A stretch of 64,000 bases of DNA from Pseudonocardia sp. CNS-139 (GTDB lineage Bacteria > Actinomycetota > Actinomycetes > Mycobacteriales > Pseudonocardiaceae), in the NCBI GenBank assembly GCA_001942415.1, contig MKJX01000170.1:1-64000 (forward strand), in the 5' to 3' direction. The notes beneath the pieces are model-generated. The model was not told where the DNA came from and made no database searches. It was given only the letters and a program-made list of their open reading frames with translations. Position 1 is the stretch's first letter, and the number at the start of each line of letters is the position of its first letter. The position numbers were made by a program, and so were the translations under genes. Below are positions 1 through 9,264 of the stretch, piece after piece.

Positions 1-55
1 TGACCCGGGCCAAGGAGCTGCGGGCCCGGATCGCCGAGCTGGACGCGGGCCCGGC
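1..55. repeat. 55-bp copy of bases 128-182 at window edge
   Basis: Bases 1-55 are identical to bases 128-182, which lie inside the E2 gene. The first copy is out of frame: TGA at 1-3 is in the E2 frame. It joins the coding sequence just after the point where similarity stops. This looks like a contig-end or assembly duplication rather than a biological tandem repeat, so the E2 gene upstream of base 58 cannot be trusted. Confidence 0.8.
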
Positions 56-57
56 GG

Positions 58-747
58 CTCACGGCGGAGCGGATGGCCGAGTCGGCCAGGACGATCCCGT
101 CCTTCCCGCTCACCACCGAGATCGACATGACCCGGGCCAAGGAGCTGCGGGCCCGGATCGCCGAGCTGGACGCGGGCCCGGCCCCGTCGTTCACCGACAT
201 CGTCGTGGCCGCGTGCGGCCGGGCGCTGCGCGAGCACCCGCGGGTCAACGCGGCGTACGACGACGGCGCGGTGACGCAGTTCGGCCGGGTGAACGTCGGC
301 ATCGCGGTCGACGCGGGGAACGCGCTGCTCGTCCCGACGATCACCGACGCGGACACCCGCTCGCTCAGCTCCGTCGCGGCCCGCACGAAGGAGCTCGCGG
401 AGCACGCCCGCTCCGGCCGGATCACCCCGGCCGAGCTGGAGGGCGCCACGTTCACCGTGTCCAACCTGGGCATGTTCGGCGTCACGGTGTTCGAGGCGGT
501 GATCAACCCGCCGCAGGCGGCGATCCTCGCGGTCGGGGCGCTGCGCGAGCTGCCCCGCTTCGTGGACGGCGAGCTGCGCGCGGTGCCCGTCATGACCGTG
601 ACGCTCACCAGCGACCACCGCGTGCTCGACGGCGCGGAGGCCGCCCGCTTCCTCCGCCGGCTGGCCGCGCTCGTCGAACGGCCGATGGCGCTGCTGCTCG
701 ATCCACACGTCAACGACGACCGAGGAGACGACAGGGGGATGGGATGA
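58..747 (+). CDS. 2-oxoacid dehydrogenase E2 (acyltransferase), C-terminal catalytic domain, 5'-truncated
   Basis: This is the catalytic core of a dihydrolipoamide acyltransferase, which moves the acyl group made by E1 from the lipoyl arm to CoA. The frame opens upstream of the ATG at 73: LTAER precedes MAESARTIPSF, the usual entry to the E2 core. The lipoyl and peripheral-subunit-binding domains are therefore missing, either outside the window or lost at the damaged edge. The catalytic signature DHRVLDGAEAARFL (His and Asp of the HxxxDG motif) is near the C terminus, and SNLGMFGV is the conserved strand before it. The gene overlaps the next by ATGA. The two E1 alpha/beta pairs downstream are its likely partners. 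The substrate (pyruvate, acetoin or branched-chain oxoacid) cannot be told from this part. Confidence 0.85.
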   Translation, partial: LTAERMAESARTIPSFPLTTEIDMTRAKELRARIAELDAGPAPSFTDIVVAACGRALREHPRVNAAYDDGAVTQFGRVNVGIAVDAGNALLVPTITDADTRSLSSVAARTKELAEHARSGRITPAELEGATFTVSNLGMFGVTVFEAVINPPQAAILAVGALRELPRFVDGELRAVPVMTVTLTSDHRVLDGAEAARFLRRLAALVERPMALLLDPHVNDDRGDDRGMG

Positions 748-1611
748 CGATCGACGTGCTCGGGGCGTACTGGACGACCGCCGGGCCCGTGGAGATCCGG
801 ACCGGCCGGGAGTGGAGCCTCTTCGACTGGCAGGACCGGTGCGCCGAGGCCGAGAAGACCGGCATGAGCGGTCTCGGGCTGTGGCACACGGACCTGGAGC
901 ACCTGCTGGAGACCCGCAGCCTCGCCGAGATCAAGCAGTCTTCGACGACCACGGGCTGCGCGACCTGGAGCTGGAGTTCCTCAACGACTGGTTCGTCGCA
1001 CCGGGCGACCCCAAGCGGGAGCGTCCGACAGGCAGCGCGACCTGCTGTTCGAGGCCGCCGCCGTGCTGGGCGCCCACCACATCAAGGTGGGCAACCTGGC
1101 GCGCACGTCGGCGAGCGTCGAGCAGCTGACGGACGCGTTCGGCGAGCTGTGCGCCGACGCGGCGAACCGGCACGGCTCGCCGCTGACCTACGAGCTGATG
1201 CCGTTCGACATCAACGCGGCCTCGCTCGACGCGGTGCTGCGGATCGTGCAGGGCGCGGCCGCGCCCAACGGCGGCATCTGCCTCGACACCTGGCACCTCG
1301 GCAAGATGGGCATCACCCCGGAGGACCTGCGGGTGATCCCGAACGAGTACCTGCTCTACGTCGAGCTCTCCGACGGGCAGGTCGAGAACATGCCCGACCA
1401 CAGCCGCGAGACCACCCGGTTCCGCCGGCTGCCCGGCGAGGGCGAGTTCGACATCGCCGGCTACGTCCGGGTGATGGCCGAGATCGGCTACGCGCGGCCG
1501 TGGGGCGTCGAGGTGCTCTCCGACGAGCTGCGCGCCCTGCCCATGTCGCAGATCTTCTGGCGGACCGTCGAGACCGCCACCTACCAGGTTGAGAAGGGAC
1601 TGAAGCCGTGA
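744..1611 (+). CDS. sugar phosphate isomerase/epimerase-like TIM-barrel protein (two frame breaks)
   Basis: This is a xylose-isomerase-like TIM barrel (AP-endonuclease-2 superfamily) of about 288 residues. It starts at the ATG that overlaps the E2 stop (ATGA). Visible metal-site type segments are LELEFLNDW, HHIKVGN, YELMPFD, CLDTWHLGKMG and WGVEVLSDEL, the usual alternation of Glu/Asp/His strands. The frame is broken near 940 and near 1020. Each break is repaired by adding one G (cag-gtc and gag-gcg), so the gene is probably intact in the organism. It sits between E2 and E1 genes, so it may make or isomerise the oxoacid precursor, but that is inference. Family members are too diverse to name a substrate. 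Confidence 0.75.
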
Positions 1612-1688
1612 GCGAGCGCGAGCGAGCGAACGATCGACACAGCGCCTGCGCGAAGCGCCGGCCGAGCGTCAGCGAGGACGTGCGATGA
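1608..1688 (+). repeat. in-phase intergenic repeat-like element carrying a 26-codon coupled ORF
   Basis: The spacer between the isomerase stop and the E1 alpha start is a low-complexity GAGCGAGCG/GCGAAGCGCC/GAGCGTCAGCGAGG sequence of a type I recall recurring between actinobacterial genes. It reads as an uninterrupted 26-codon ORF. Its GTG overlaps the upstream TGA (GTGA) and its TGA overlaps the downstream ATG (ATGA). It therefore preserves translational coupling across the junction. The encoded Arg/Glu/Ser-rich peptide looks non-functional. Confidence 0.55.
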
Positions 1689-2705
1689 GCGGCCTCTCAA
1701 ACGAGCGGCTCGTCGAGCTGTACGCGCAGATGGTGCGCATCCGCGAGTTCGAGGAGCGGGTCAAGCGCACCTTCGCCGAGCACCCCGGCGTCATCCGCGG
1801 GCACACCCACCTCGCGGACGGCGCCGAGGCGTCGATCGTCGGCTCGATCGCCGCGATCGGCGAGGCGACCAGCTCGTGGCCACCTACCGCTGCCACGGCT
1901 ACCCGATCGCGCTGGGCAGCGACACCGCCGCGATGATGGCCGAGATCTACGGCCGCTCCGGCGGCATGTGCAAGGGCTACGGCGGGTCGATGCACCTCGC
2001 GACCCGGCGCGCGGCTTCCTCGGCACGTCCGGCATCGTCGGGCAGAACATCCCGCAGGGCACCGGCGCGGCGTACGCGGCGCAGCTGCGCGGGCGCGGCG
2101 AGGTCGTGCTGACGTTCTTCGGCGACGGCGCGTCCAAGCAGGGTGCGTTCCACGAGTCGCTGAACATCGCGGCGGTGTGGAAGCTCCCGGTGATCTTCAT
2201 CATGGAGAACAACAGCTTCTCCGCGACGGTGCGCACCGAGCGAGGAGGACGCCACGCGGCGGCCGGCGACCCGCTGGCGCAGAAGGCGCAGGCGTACTCG
2301 ATCCCGGGCGTCACCGTGGACGGGTCGGACGTGCTGGCCGTGCACGAGGCCGTGGCCGCGGCCGTGGCGCGGGCCCGCGCCGGGGACGGGCCGACGCTGA
2401 TCGAGTCGCTGGTCTACCGGCTCTCGGCGCACGGCAACTCGATCGCCCCGCCCGGGGTGCCGCTGCACTACCCGGAGCACGAGGCCATCTCGAAGTACGG
2501 CGCCGTCGAGGAGTACGAGGCGGCCAAGCGCGGCGACCCCATCCCGCGCCTGCGGGCCCACCTGGTCGAGACCGGCGCGCTGACCGCCGAGGGCGCCTCC
2601 GCGATCATCGCGGCCGCCCAGGAAGAGATGCAGAAGGCCGTCGACTTCGGCCTGCAGAGCCCGCACCGCGAGCCCCACGAGGCGCTCGCCTACGTCTACG
2701 CCTGA
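1685..2705 (+). CDS. thiamine pyrophosphate-dependent dehydrogenase E1 component, alpha subunit (first copy)
   Basis: This is the alpha subunit of an acetoin/pyruvate-type E1, which binds ThDP and decarboxylates a 2-oxoacid or cleaves acetoin. The ThDP motif is clear: FFGDGASKQGAFHESLN followed by the MENN end. The N terminus (MSGLSNERLVELYAQMVRIR) and the YGGSMHL segment are typical. Two one-base losses, near 1870 (gag-ggc-gac) and near 2012 (gcg-gac-ccg), split the gene over three frames. Repaired, it is about 340 residues, normal for the family. GAGGA six bases before the ATG is a good ribosome site. The E1 beta gene follows after 14 bases. Confidence 0.9.
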
Positions 2706-2719
2706 GGAGCTGATCGACT

Positions 2720-3709
2720 GTGACGAGCGAGACGGGCCGCGAGCTCACCTACGCCGCGGCGATCAGCGAGGCCATCTTCCAGGAGATGGCCCGTGACGAG
2801 GACGTGGTCTTCTTCGGGCAGAGCGTCGGCAACAACCCCGAGGACCCGTTCGTGAAGGCCTACGGGGACGGCCGGGTGCGCGTCACCCCCATCTCCGAAA
2901 CCGCCGAGATCGGGCTGGCCGCCGGCGCCGCGATGGCCGGCAAGCGGCCGGTCGTGGACTGCACGATGGCGGAGTTCCTGCTGGTCGCGATGGACCAGGT
3001 GGTCAACGAGGCCAACCGGTTCCACTACATGACCGGCGGCCAGGTCACCGCCCCGCTGGTGCTCAAGGCCGGCTACGGCTTCACCGCGGGCTGGGCCGGC
3101 CAGCACACCGGCTCGATCTATGGCATGTTCATGGGCGTGCCGGGGCTCAGGGTCGCGCTCCCGGCCACCCCCGCCGACGCGAAGGGCCTGATGGCCACCG
3201 CGATCCGCGACGACAACCCGGTGCTCTTCCTGCAGCATTATCTGCTCACGCTGGAGACCGGCCCGGTGCCGGAGGGCGAGCACCTCGTCCCGTTCGGCAA
3301 GGCCGCGATCCGCCGCGAGGGCGACGACGTCACGATCGTCGCCACCGGGTGGACGCTCGGGCACGCGCTGCGCGTCGCCGAGACGCTCGCGGCCGAGGGC
3401 GTGAGCGTCGAGGTCATCGACCCGCGCACGATCAACCCGCTCGACACCGAGACGGTGCTCGCGTCCGTCGCGAAGACCGGCCGGCTCGTGGTCGTCGACC
3501 AGGCCACCCGCCACGGCGGGGTCTCCGCGGTGATCGCCGCGGAGGTGGCCGAGCACGGGTTCTCGTCGCTGCGCGCGCCGATCGTGCAGGTCACGGCGCT
3601 CGACGCGTCGATCCCGTACGCGCAGGCGATGGAGGACTTCATCCTCCCGGACGACGAGAAGGTCGTCGCCGCGGTCCGCCAGGTGCTGGGCGCGGGGGTC
3701 GTGGCCTGA
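2720..3709 (+). CDS. thiamine pyrophosphate-dependent dehydrogenase E1 component, beta subunit (first copy)
   Basis: This is a transketolase-pyrimidine-binding plus C-terminal domain protein of 329 residues, intact. It pairs with the preceding alpha subunit to form the alpha2beta2 E1. It has the N-terminal YAAAISEAIFQEMARDEDVVFFG, the SETAEIGLAAGAAM pyrimidine-binding region and VEVIDPRTINPLDTETVL in the C-terminal domain, as in acetoin or pyruvate dehydrogenase beta. The start is GTG, with GAGGAG upstream that overlaps the previous stop region. It has almost no spacing from the next alpha gene, so all four E1 genes are probably one transcript. Confidence 0.92.
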   Translation: MTSETGRELTYAAAISEAIFQEMARDEDVVFFGQSVGNNPEDPFVKAYGDGRVRVTPISETAEIGLAAGAAMAGKRPVVDCTMAEFLLVAMDQVVNEANRFHYMTGGQVTAPLVLKAGYGFTAGWAGQHTGSIYGMFMGVPGLRVALPATPADAKGLMATAIRDDNPVLFLQHYLLTLETGPVPEGEHLVPFGKAAIRREGDDVTIVATGWTLGHALRVAETLAAEGVSVEVIDPRTINPLDTETVLASVAKTGRLVVVDQATRHGGVSAVIAAEVAEHGFSSLRAPIVQVTALDASIPYAQAMEDFILPDDEKVVAAVRQVLGAGVVA

Positions 3710-3710
3710 G

Positions 3711-4716
3711 ATGACGGCGGCATCGAGCTACGAACCGAGCCCCGAGCAGCTGCGCTCCGCCCTGCGCCTGATGTGGCGCATCCGGGCGATGGAGGAGCGC
3801 GTCGGGCAGCTCAAGCGCGCGGGGGAGGTGCACGGCCTCATCCACCTGTCCGTCGGGCAGGAGGGCGTGGCCGCGGCCGTCTGCGGGCAGCTGCGCGACG
3901 ACGACGCGATCTACAGCGGGCACCGGGCGCACGGGCACACCCTCGCGAAGGGGGCGTCCCTCACCGCGCTCATGGCCGAGCTGATGGGCCGGGTCGACGG
4001 GCTGTGCAAGGGCCTCGGCGGCTCGATGCACCTCTGGACGCCGAGCACGGGATGCTCGGCGCCACGGGGGTCGTCGGCGGCAACATCCCGATGGCGCTGG
4101 GCAGCGCGCTCGCCGCCCGCACCAAGGGCACCGACGCGTCGCCGTGGTCTTCTTCGGCGACGGCGCGGTGCAGGCCGGCCAGTTCACCGAGTCGATCAAC
4201 ATCGCGACGCTGTGGAAGCTGCCGGTGCTGTTCGTCTGCGAGAACAACGGCTTCGCGGAGTTCAGCCCGCGTTCGGCGCACACCAACGTCGAGCGGGTGA
4301 GCGACGTCGTCGCGCCGTACGAGCTGCCGCGGGAGACCGTCGACGGCAACGAGGTGGCGCAGGTCTGGGCCCAGTTCGGCCGGATGCTCGCGGGCGTCCG
4401 GGCGGGGGAGGGCCCCGCCCTGCTGGAGTGCCTGACGCACCGGCTGCGCGGGCACTACGAGGGCGACCCGGACAAGTACCGGGAGGCCGTCTCCAAGGCG
4501 GACTGGCAGGAGAAGGACCCGCTCCTGCGGCTGCAGCGCCAGGGCGCGGCGGACGGCTGGCTGGGCGAGGCCGAGCCGGCCGAGCTGGAGGCCGCGGCGC
4601 GGGCCGAGGTGGACGAGGCGGTGGTCGCGGCGCGGCAGAGCCCGTTCCCCGGCCCCGAGGTGGCGGCCGCCTACGTGCGGCCCGGTGTTGTCAGGTCCGG
4701 AGGAACGGCGGCATGA
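3711..4716 (+). CDS. thiamine pyrophosphate-dependent dehydrogenase E1 component, alpha subunit (second copy)
   Basis: This is a second E1 alpha, related to but clearly different from the first. It starts MTAASSYEPSPEQLRSALRL at an ATG one base after the preceding stop. The ThDP motif FFGDGAVQAGQFTESIN ends in ENN. Breaks near 4038 (tgg-gac) and near 4141 (gcg-gtc) each need one G. Repaired length is about 335 residues. It overlaps its own E1 beta by ATGA, so the two are a translationally coupled pair. Two E1 pairs behind one E2 suggest either two substrates feeding one E2 or a duplicated acetoin-type system. Confidence 0.9.
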
Positions 4717-5710
4717 GCGTGACCCAGGACGCGGGGACGCGGGAGATCACCTACGCGGCGGCCGTCGCGGGCGCGATCGGGGACGCGATGCGCGCCGACC
4801 CGACCGTCGTGGTGATCGGCGAGGACGTCACCGCGGGCGGCCCGTTCACGACGACGGCCGGGCTCGCCGACGAGTTCGGCACCACCCGGGTGCTCGACAC
4901 CCCGATCAGCGAGGCCGCCATCAGCGGCATCGCGGTCGGCGCCGCCCAGTCCGGCCTGCGGCCGGTGCTGGAGATCATGTACATCGACTTCATCACCCTG
5001 GCCCTGGACAACCTGTTCAACCAGGCGGCGAAGGCGCACTTCATGTCCGGCGGCCAGCTGACCGTCCCGATGGTGCTGCGCACGCAGGCGCGCCGGGCAC
5101 CGCTCGCGCCCAGCACTCGCAGAGCATGGAGAGCTGGCTGACCCACATCCCGGGCCTGACCGTCGTCATGCCGAGCGGGGCCGTCGACGCCGCGGGCCTG
5201 CTGGCCAGCGCGATCGCCGACCCGGGGCCGGTCGTGGTGGTGGAGAACAAGATCCTCTACTTCCGCAAGGAGACCGCGCCGGCGAAGATCGAGCCGATCC
5301 CGCTCGGCAAGGCCGCCGTCCGGCGGCCCGGCCGGGACGTCACGGTCGTCGCGCTCTCCCGGCTCGTGCACGAGGCGCTCGACGCCGCCGAGGAGCTGGC
5401 CGCGGAGGGCATCGAGGTCGAGGTCATCGACCCGCGCACGCTCGTGCCGCTGGACCTGGACACGATCCTGGAGTCCGTCAGCCGCACGAACCGGCTGGTC
5501 GTCGCGCACGAGGCCGTGACGCACGGCGGGTTCGGCGCCGAGATCGCGGCCGCCGTCCAGTACGCCGGCTTCGACGACCTGGACGCGCCGGTCGAGCGGG
5601 TCGGCGCGCCGTTCACGCCGATCCCGGTCAGCCCGCCGCTGGAGGACGCCTACCTGATGGGCGCCGCCGACGTGAAGGCCGCGGTGCTGAGGACGCTCGG
5701 CCGAGGGTAG
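4713..5710 (+). CDS. thiamine pyrophosphate-dependent dehydrogenase E1 component, beta subunit (second copy)
   Basis: This is the beta partner of the second E1 alpha, about 332 residues after repair. It has REITYAAAVAGAIGDAMRAD at the start, SEAAISGIAVGAAQSG in the pyrimidine domain, the conserved HSQSMESWLTHIPGL loop and VEVIDPRTLVPLDLDTIL near the C terminus. One base is missing near 5093 (cag-ggc-gcg). It is the last gene of the E1 group. A short GC palindrome with a T run follows its stop. Confidence 0.92.
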
Positions 5711-5716
5711 GTTTTT
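5696..5716 (+). terminator. weak candidate terminator after the E1 genes
   Basis: A CTCGG/CCGAG palindrome overlaps the end of the second E1 beta gene and is followed six bases later by five T. T runs are rare in this window, which makes the position notable, but the stem has no proper loop. Confidence 0.3.
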
Positions 5717-5757
5717 CTGAGCATTGCCAGGTGGTTCGGGGCGGCGAGGAGACCACG

Positions 5758-7267
5758 GTGACCGGAGCGGCCCGAAGGCCGTCGGCTTGCGCTCGGAGCG
5801 CGGCCCGGTGCTCGGCTCCGTGATGCTGTGCACCGGGCTGGTGGCGCTGGACAGCACGATCATCGCCACCGCGGTGCCCTCGATCGTCACCGACCTCGGC
5901 GGGTTCTCGCAGTTCCCGTGGCTCTTCTCGATCTACCTGCTCACGCAGGCGGTGACCGTCCCGATCTACGGGAAGCTCGCCGACGTGCTCGGCCGCAAGC
6001 CGGTGATGTTCTTCGGCATCGCGGTGTTCCTGCTCGGCTCCGTGCTGTGCGCGGCGGCGTGGAGCATGCCGGTGCTGATCGCGGCGCGGGCGGTGCAGGG
6101 CATCGGCGCGGGCGCCGTCATGCCGATCAGCCTGACGATGGTCGGCGACATGTACACGGTGCCCGAACGCGCCCGGGTGCAGGGCTACCTGGCCGGCGTG
6201 TGGGCGGTCGCGTCCGTCGTCGGACCGACGCTCGGCGGCGTGTTCGCCGAGTTCCTGCGTGGCGGTGGATCTTCTTCGTGAACGTCCCGCTCGGCGTCTT
6301 CGCCGCCGTCATGCTCGCGCGCAGCTTCCGCGAGCGCGTCGAGCGGCAGCGCCGCAGCATCGACTACGCCGGCGCCGCGCTGCTGACGTTCGGCTGCTCG
6401 CTGCTGATCCTCGGCCTGCTGGAGGGCGGGGCCGCGTGGGCGTGGGACTCCGCCGTCAGCGTCGCGATCTTCGTGGTCGGCGCCGCGGCGCTCGCCGTGT
6501 TCGTGCTGGTCGAACGGCGGGCGGCGGAGCCGGTGCTGCCGCTGTGGGTGTTCCGCCGCCGCACCGTCGTCGGCGGCAACCTCGTCTCGCTCGTCGTCGG
6601 CGCGCTGATGGTGGGGCTCAGCTCGTTCCTGCCGACGTTCGTCGAGGGGGTGGTCGGCACCGGCGCGCTCGTCGCGGGGTTCGCGCTCGCCGCCCTGACG
6701 ATCGGCTGGCCCCTCTCCGCGTCCCTGTCCGGGCGGATCTACCTGCGGATCGGGTTCCGCGACACGGCCCTGATCGGCAGCGTGCTCGTCGTCGCCGGCA
6801 CGGTGCTCGTCGCGCTGCTGGGCGTCTCGGCGACCGTGTGGCACGCCGCGGGCGCGGCGTTCGTGCTGGGCGCGGGGCTCGGCCTGATCGCGAGCCCCAC
6901 GATGGTCGCCGTGCAGGCCGGCGTCGGCTGGGCCGAGCGCGGCGTCGCGACCGGCAGCAACATGTTCTTCCGGTCGCTGGGCAGCGCGGTGGGTGCGGCG
7001 ATGTTCGGCGCGATCGCCAACGCGACCCTCGCCGCCCGCTTCGCCGCCGCCCCGCCGGAGCTGGCCGGCCGGCTCCCCACCGGCGCCGACCCGGCCGACG
7101 CCGCGGGCATCGTGCTCGGCGGTCCAGGGGAGGTGTCGGCGATCACGGGGTTCGTGCGCACCGCGCTGTACGACGCCCTGCACAACGTCTTCGTCGCGAT
7201 GGTCGCGGTGGCGATCCTGACGGTGGGGGCCCTGTTCCTGATGCCCCGCCGCACCCCCGTGGCCTGA
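5758..7267 (+). CDS. MFS drug:H+ antiporter, DHA2 (EmrB/QacA-like) family
   Basis: This is a 14-transmembrane exporter of about 500 residues. It has the DHA2 opening (VALDSTIIATAVPSIVTDLG), motif A YGKLADVLGRKPVMFFG, motif C near GVWAVASVVGPTLGGVFA and the WRWIFFVNVPLG segment. The start is taken as GTG 5758, which has GAGGAG eight bases upstream. This needs one base restored near 5768, and a second is missing near 6258 (ctg-gcg-tgg). It sits between the dehydrogenase genes and an ABC importer. No regulator adjoins it. Substrate unknown; export of small lipophilic compounds is the family role. Confidence 0.88.
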
Positions 7268-7335
7268 CCTCGCAGCGCGCGGCGCCTCGTCGCAGCGTGT
7301 CGACGTGCTGCGGGAACGCACGAGGGGCTGCGAGG
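7268..7335 (+). terminator. three nested inverted repeats directly after the MFS stop
   Basis: Immediately after the stop codon three nested pairs can fold: CCTCGCAGC (7268) with GCTGCGAGG (7327), CCTCGT (7285) with ACGAGG (7320), and CGCAGC (7291) with GCTGCG (7307). The whole 68 bases form one long interrupted hairpin without a T tail. This suits an actinobacterial terminator or mRNA 3'-end stabiliser. The remaining spacer to the next gene shows nothing else clear. Confidence 0.55.
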
Positions 7336-7476
7336 TCGTCGAAGGCCGGGGTGCGGGGTGACTCGTCTTCCGCGGTGTGAAAGCGGTCTCCATCGCCGTG
7401 CGCGGACTGGTGAGGCTGGGTCGTGAGCCCGGTCACGCCAGGGCCGCTGGAGGGCGTACATGGAAGTACGGACGTG

Positions 7477-8432
7477 ATGGCCGGACGGCTCGTCGTCAAG
7501 CGGCTCCTGCTCGCGATCCCGATCGTGCTGGGTGTCAGCATCCTGACGTTCTGGGTGCTCAACCTCATCCCGGGCAGCGCGGCCCAGCAGCTGCTCGGCG
7601 CGGAGGCGACCCCCGAGCAGGTCGCGCAGCTGGAGGCGCAGCTCGGGCTGGACCGCCCGGCGGTCGTGCGCTACCTCGACTGGCTCGGCGCCGCCGCCAC
7701 CGGCGACCTCGGTACGTCGCTGGTGAGCCAGCAGCCGGTGACCGGCCTGCTCGCGGAGCGGTTCGCGGTGAGCGGGGAGCTGGTGCTGCTGGCGTTCCTC
7801 ATCTCGCTGGGCCTCGCGATCCCGACGGCGCTCTTCGCCGCGTACCGGCCGAACCGGGTGTTCGACCGGATCAGCATGGTCGTGAGCATCTCCGGGCTGT
7901 CGGTGGCGAACTACGTGCTCGCGCTGCTGCTCGTGCTGATCTTCGCCGTGGAGCTGGCGGTGCTGCCGGCCATCGGGTTCGTCCCGGTCTCCGAGGGGCT
8001 GGGGGAGAACCTGCGCTCGCTCGCGCTCCCCGCGGCCGCGATCGCGTTCCCGCTCTACTGCTTCTACACCCGCTTCCTGCGCGGCGACCTCGTCGACCAG
8101 ATGCAGGGCGAGGACTACATCACCACCGCACGCGCAAGGGCATCGGGCCGTGGCAGGTGCTGCTGCGCCACGCGTTCCGCAACTCGGCGTTCGGGCTGAT
8201 CACCGTGGTCGGGCTGAACCTCGGCTCGCTCATCGGCGGCACGGTGATCGTCGAGCAGATCTTCGCGCTGCCCGGCATCGGCCAGCTGATGCTGCAGGCC
8301 GTGAACACCCGCGACTTCGTCGTGGTGCAGGCGTGCGTCGTGGTGTTCGCCGTGGTGGCGGTGGTGGCCAACCTGATCGCCGACCTGCTCTACACCGTGC
8401 TCGACCCGAGGATCCGCTATGGCAGTGGCTGA
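7477..8432 (+). CDS. ABC transporter permease, DppB/OppB family
   Basis: This is the first permease of a peptide/opine/nickel-type importer, about 318 residues. The ATG at 7477 begins MAGRLVVKRLLLAIPIVLGV, a typical DppB start. An upstream GTG at 7423 in frame would add a non-conserved tail. The family N-terminal helix, QLGLDRPAVVRYLDWL, and the C-terminal FALPGIGQLMLQAV plus LLYTVLDPRIRYG are present. One base is missing near 8138, in the cytoplasmic EAA-like loop (TTARAKGIGPW). It overlaps the next permease by 14 bases. No binding protein adjoins this transporter. Confidence 0.88.
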
Positions 8433-9264
8433 GGCCGCCCCGCCCGCCGGGCGCAGCCGGCTGCACCGGCTCGGGGTGGTGATCCCCGCCGGGGTCGTCG
8501 CGTTCGTCGCGCTGGCCTGCTTCGCCGGGCCGCTCCTGCTGCCGGTTCCGGCCCCCGTCGGCGGGAACGTGCTGGAGAGCTACCTGCCGGCGTTCTCCCC
8601 GGGGCACCTGCTCGGCACCGACCCGAACGGCAACGACATCCTCTCCCGCATCCTGCACGGCGGGCGGTCGTCGCTCACGGTGGCCGTCGCCGTGAACGTG
8701 CTGGGGCTGGTCGTCGGCGGCACGCTCGGGGCGCTCTCGGGTGCCGTCGGCGGCGTCACCGACACGGTGATCATGCGGCTGCTGGACGTCCTCATCGCGT
8801 TCCCGTCGCTCGTGCTGACGCTCGCGGTGGCGCAGAGCCTCGGGCCGAGCCAGGTGAACACGATCCTGGCGCTGGCGTTCTTCTCCGTGCCGGCGTTCGC
8901 CCGGATCTCCCGCGCGGCGACGCTGCGGCTGCGCGAGCTGCCGTTCATGGCGGCGGCCGGCCTCTGCGGGACACCGGGGTCGCGGATCCTGCTGCGGCAC
9001 ATCGCGCCCAACATCGCCCCGCAGCTGATCACGTTCGGGATGCTCGGGATGGGCATCGTGATCGTGATCGAGGGGGCGCTGAGCTTCCTGGGGCTGGGCA
9101 TCCCGCCACCCGCACCGAGCTGGGGGAACATGATCGCGCAAGGGCAGCAGAGCCTCTCGGCCACGCCGATGCTGGTCGTCTGGCCGTCGGCGGTGCTGTT
9201 CGTGACGGTGCTGGCGTTCAACCTGCTGGGCGAGAACCTGCGCTCCCGCTGGAGCGAACGGTGA
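8419..9264 (+). CDS. ABC transporter permease, DppC/OppC family
   Basis: This is the second permease, 281 residues, intact. The N-terminal region has the DppC-type LGTDPNGNDILSRILHGGRSSL segment split over the first extracytoplasmic loop. The membrane domain shows the EAA-loop region (AAGLCGTPGSRILLRHIAPN) and the conserved SFLGLGIPPPAPSWGNMI near the end. It overlaps the downstream ATPase by GTGA, so the four genes are coupled. Confidence 0.92.
   Translation: MAVAEAAPPAGRSRLHRLGVVIPAGVVAFVALACFAGPLLLPVPAPVGGNVLESYLPAFSPGHLLGTDPNGNDILSRILHGGRSSLTVAVAVNVLGLVVGGTLGALSGAVGGVTDTVIMRLLDVLIAFPSLVLTLAVAQSLGPSQVNTILALAFFSVPAFARISRAATLRLRELPFMAAAGLCGTPGSRILLRHIAPNIAPQLITFGMLGMGIVIVIEGALSFLGLGIPPPAPSWGNMIAQGQQSLSATPMLVVWPSAVLFVTVLAFNLLGENLRSRWSER

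Noticed and set aside
213-1592. Long Arg/Ala/Gly-rich ORF over the E2 and isomerase genes
   Set aside because: It is the alternate-frame shadow of high-GC coding sequence; the real genes match known families in other frames.
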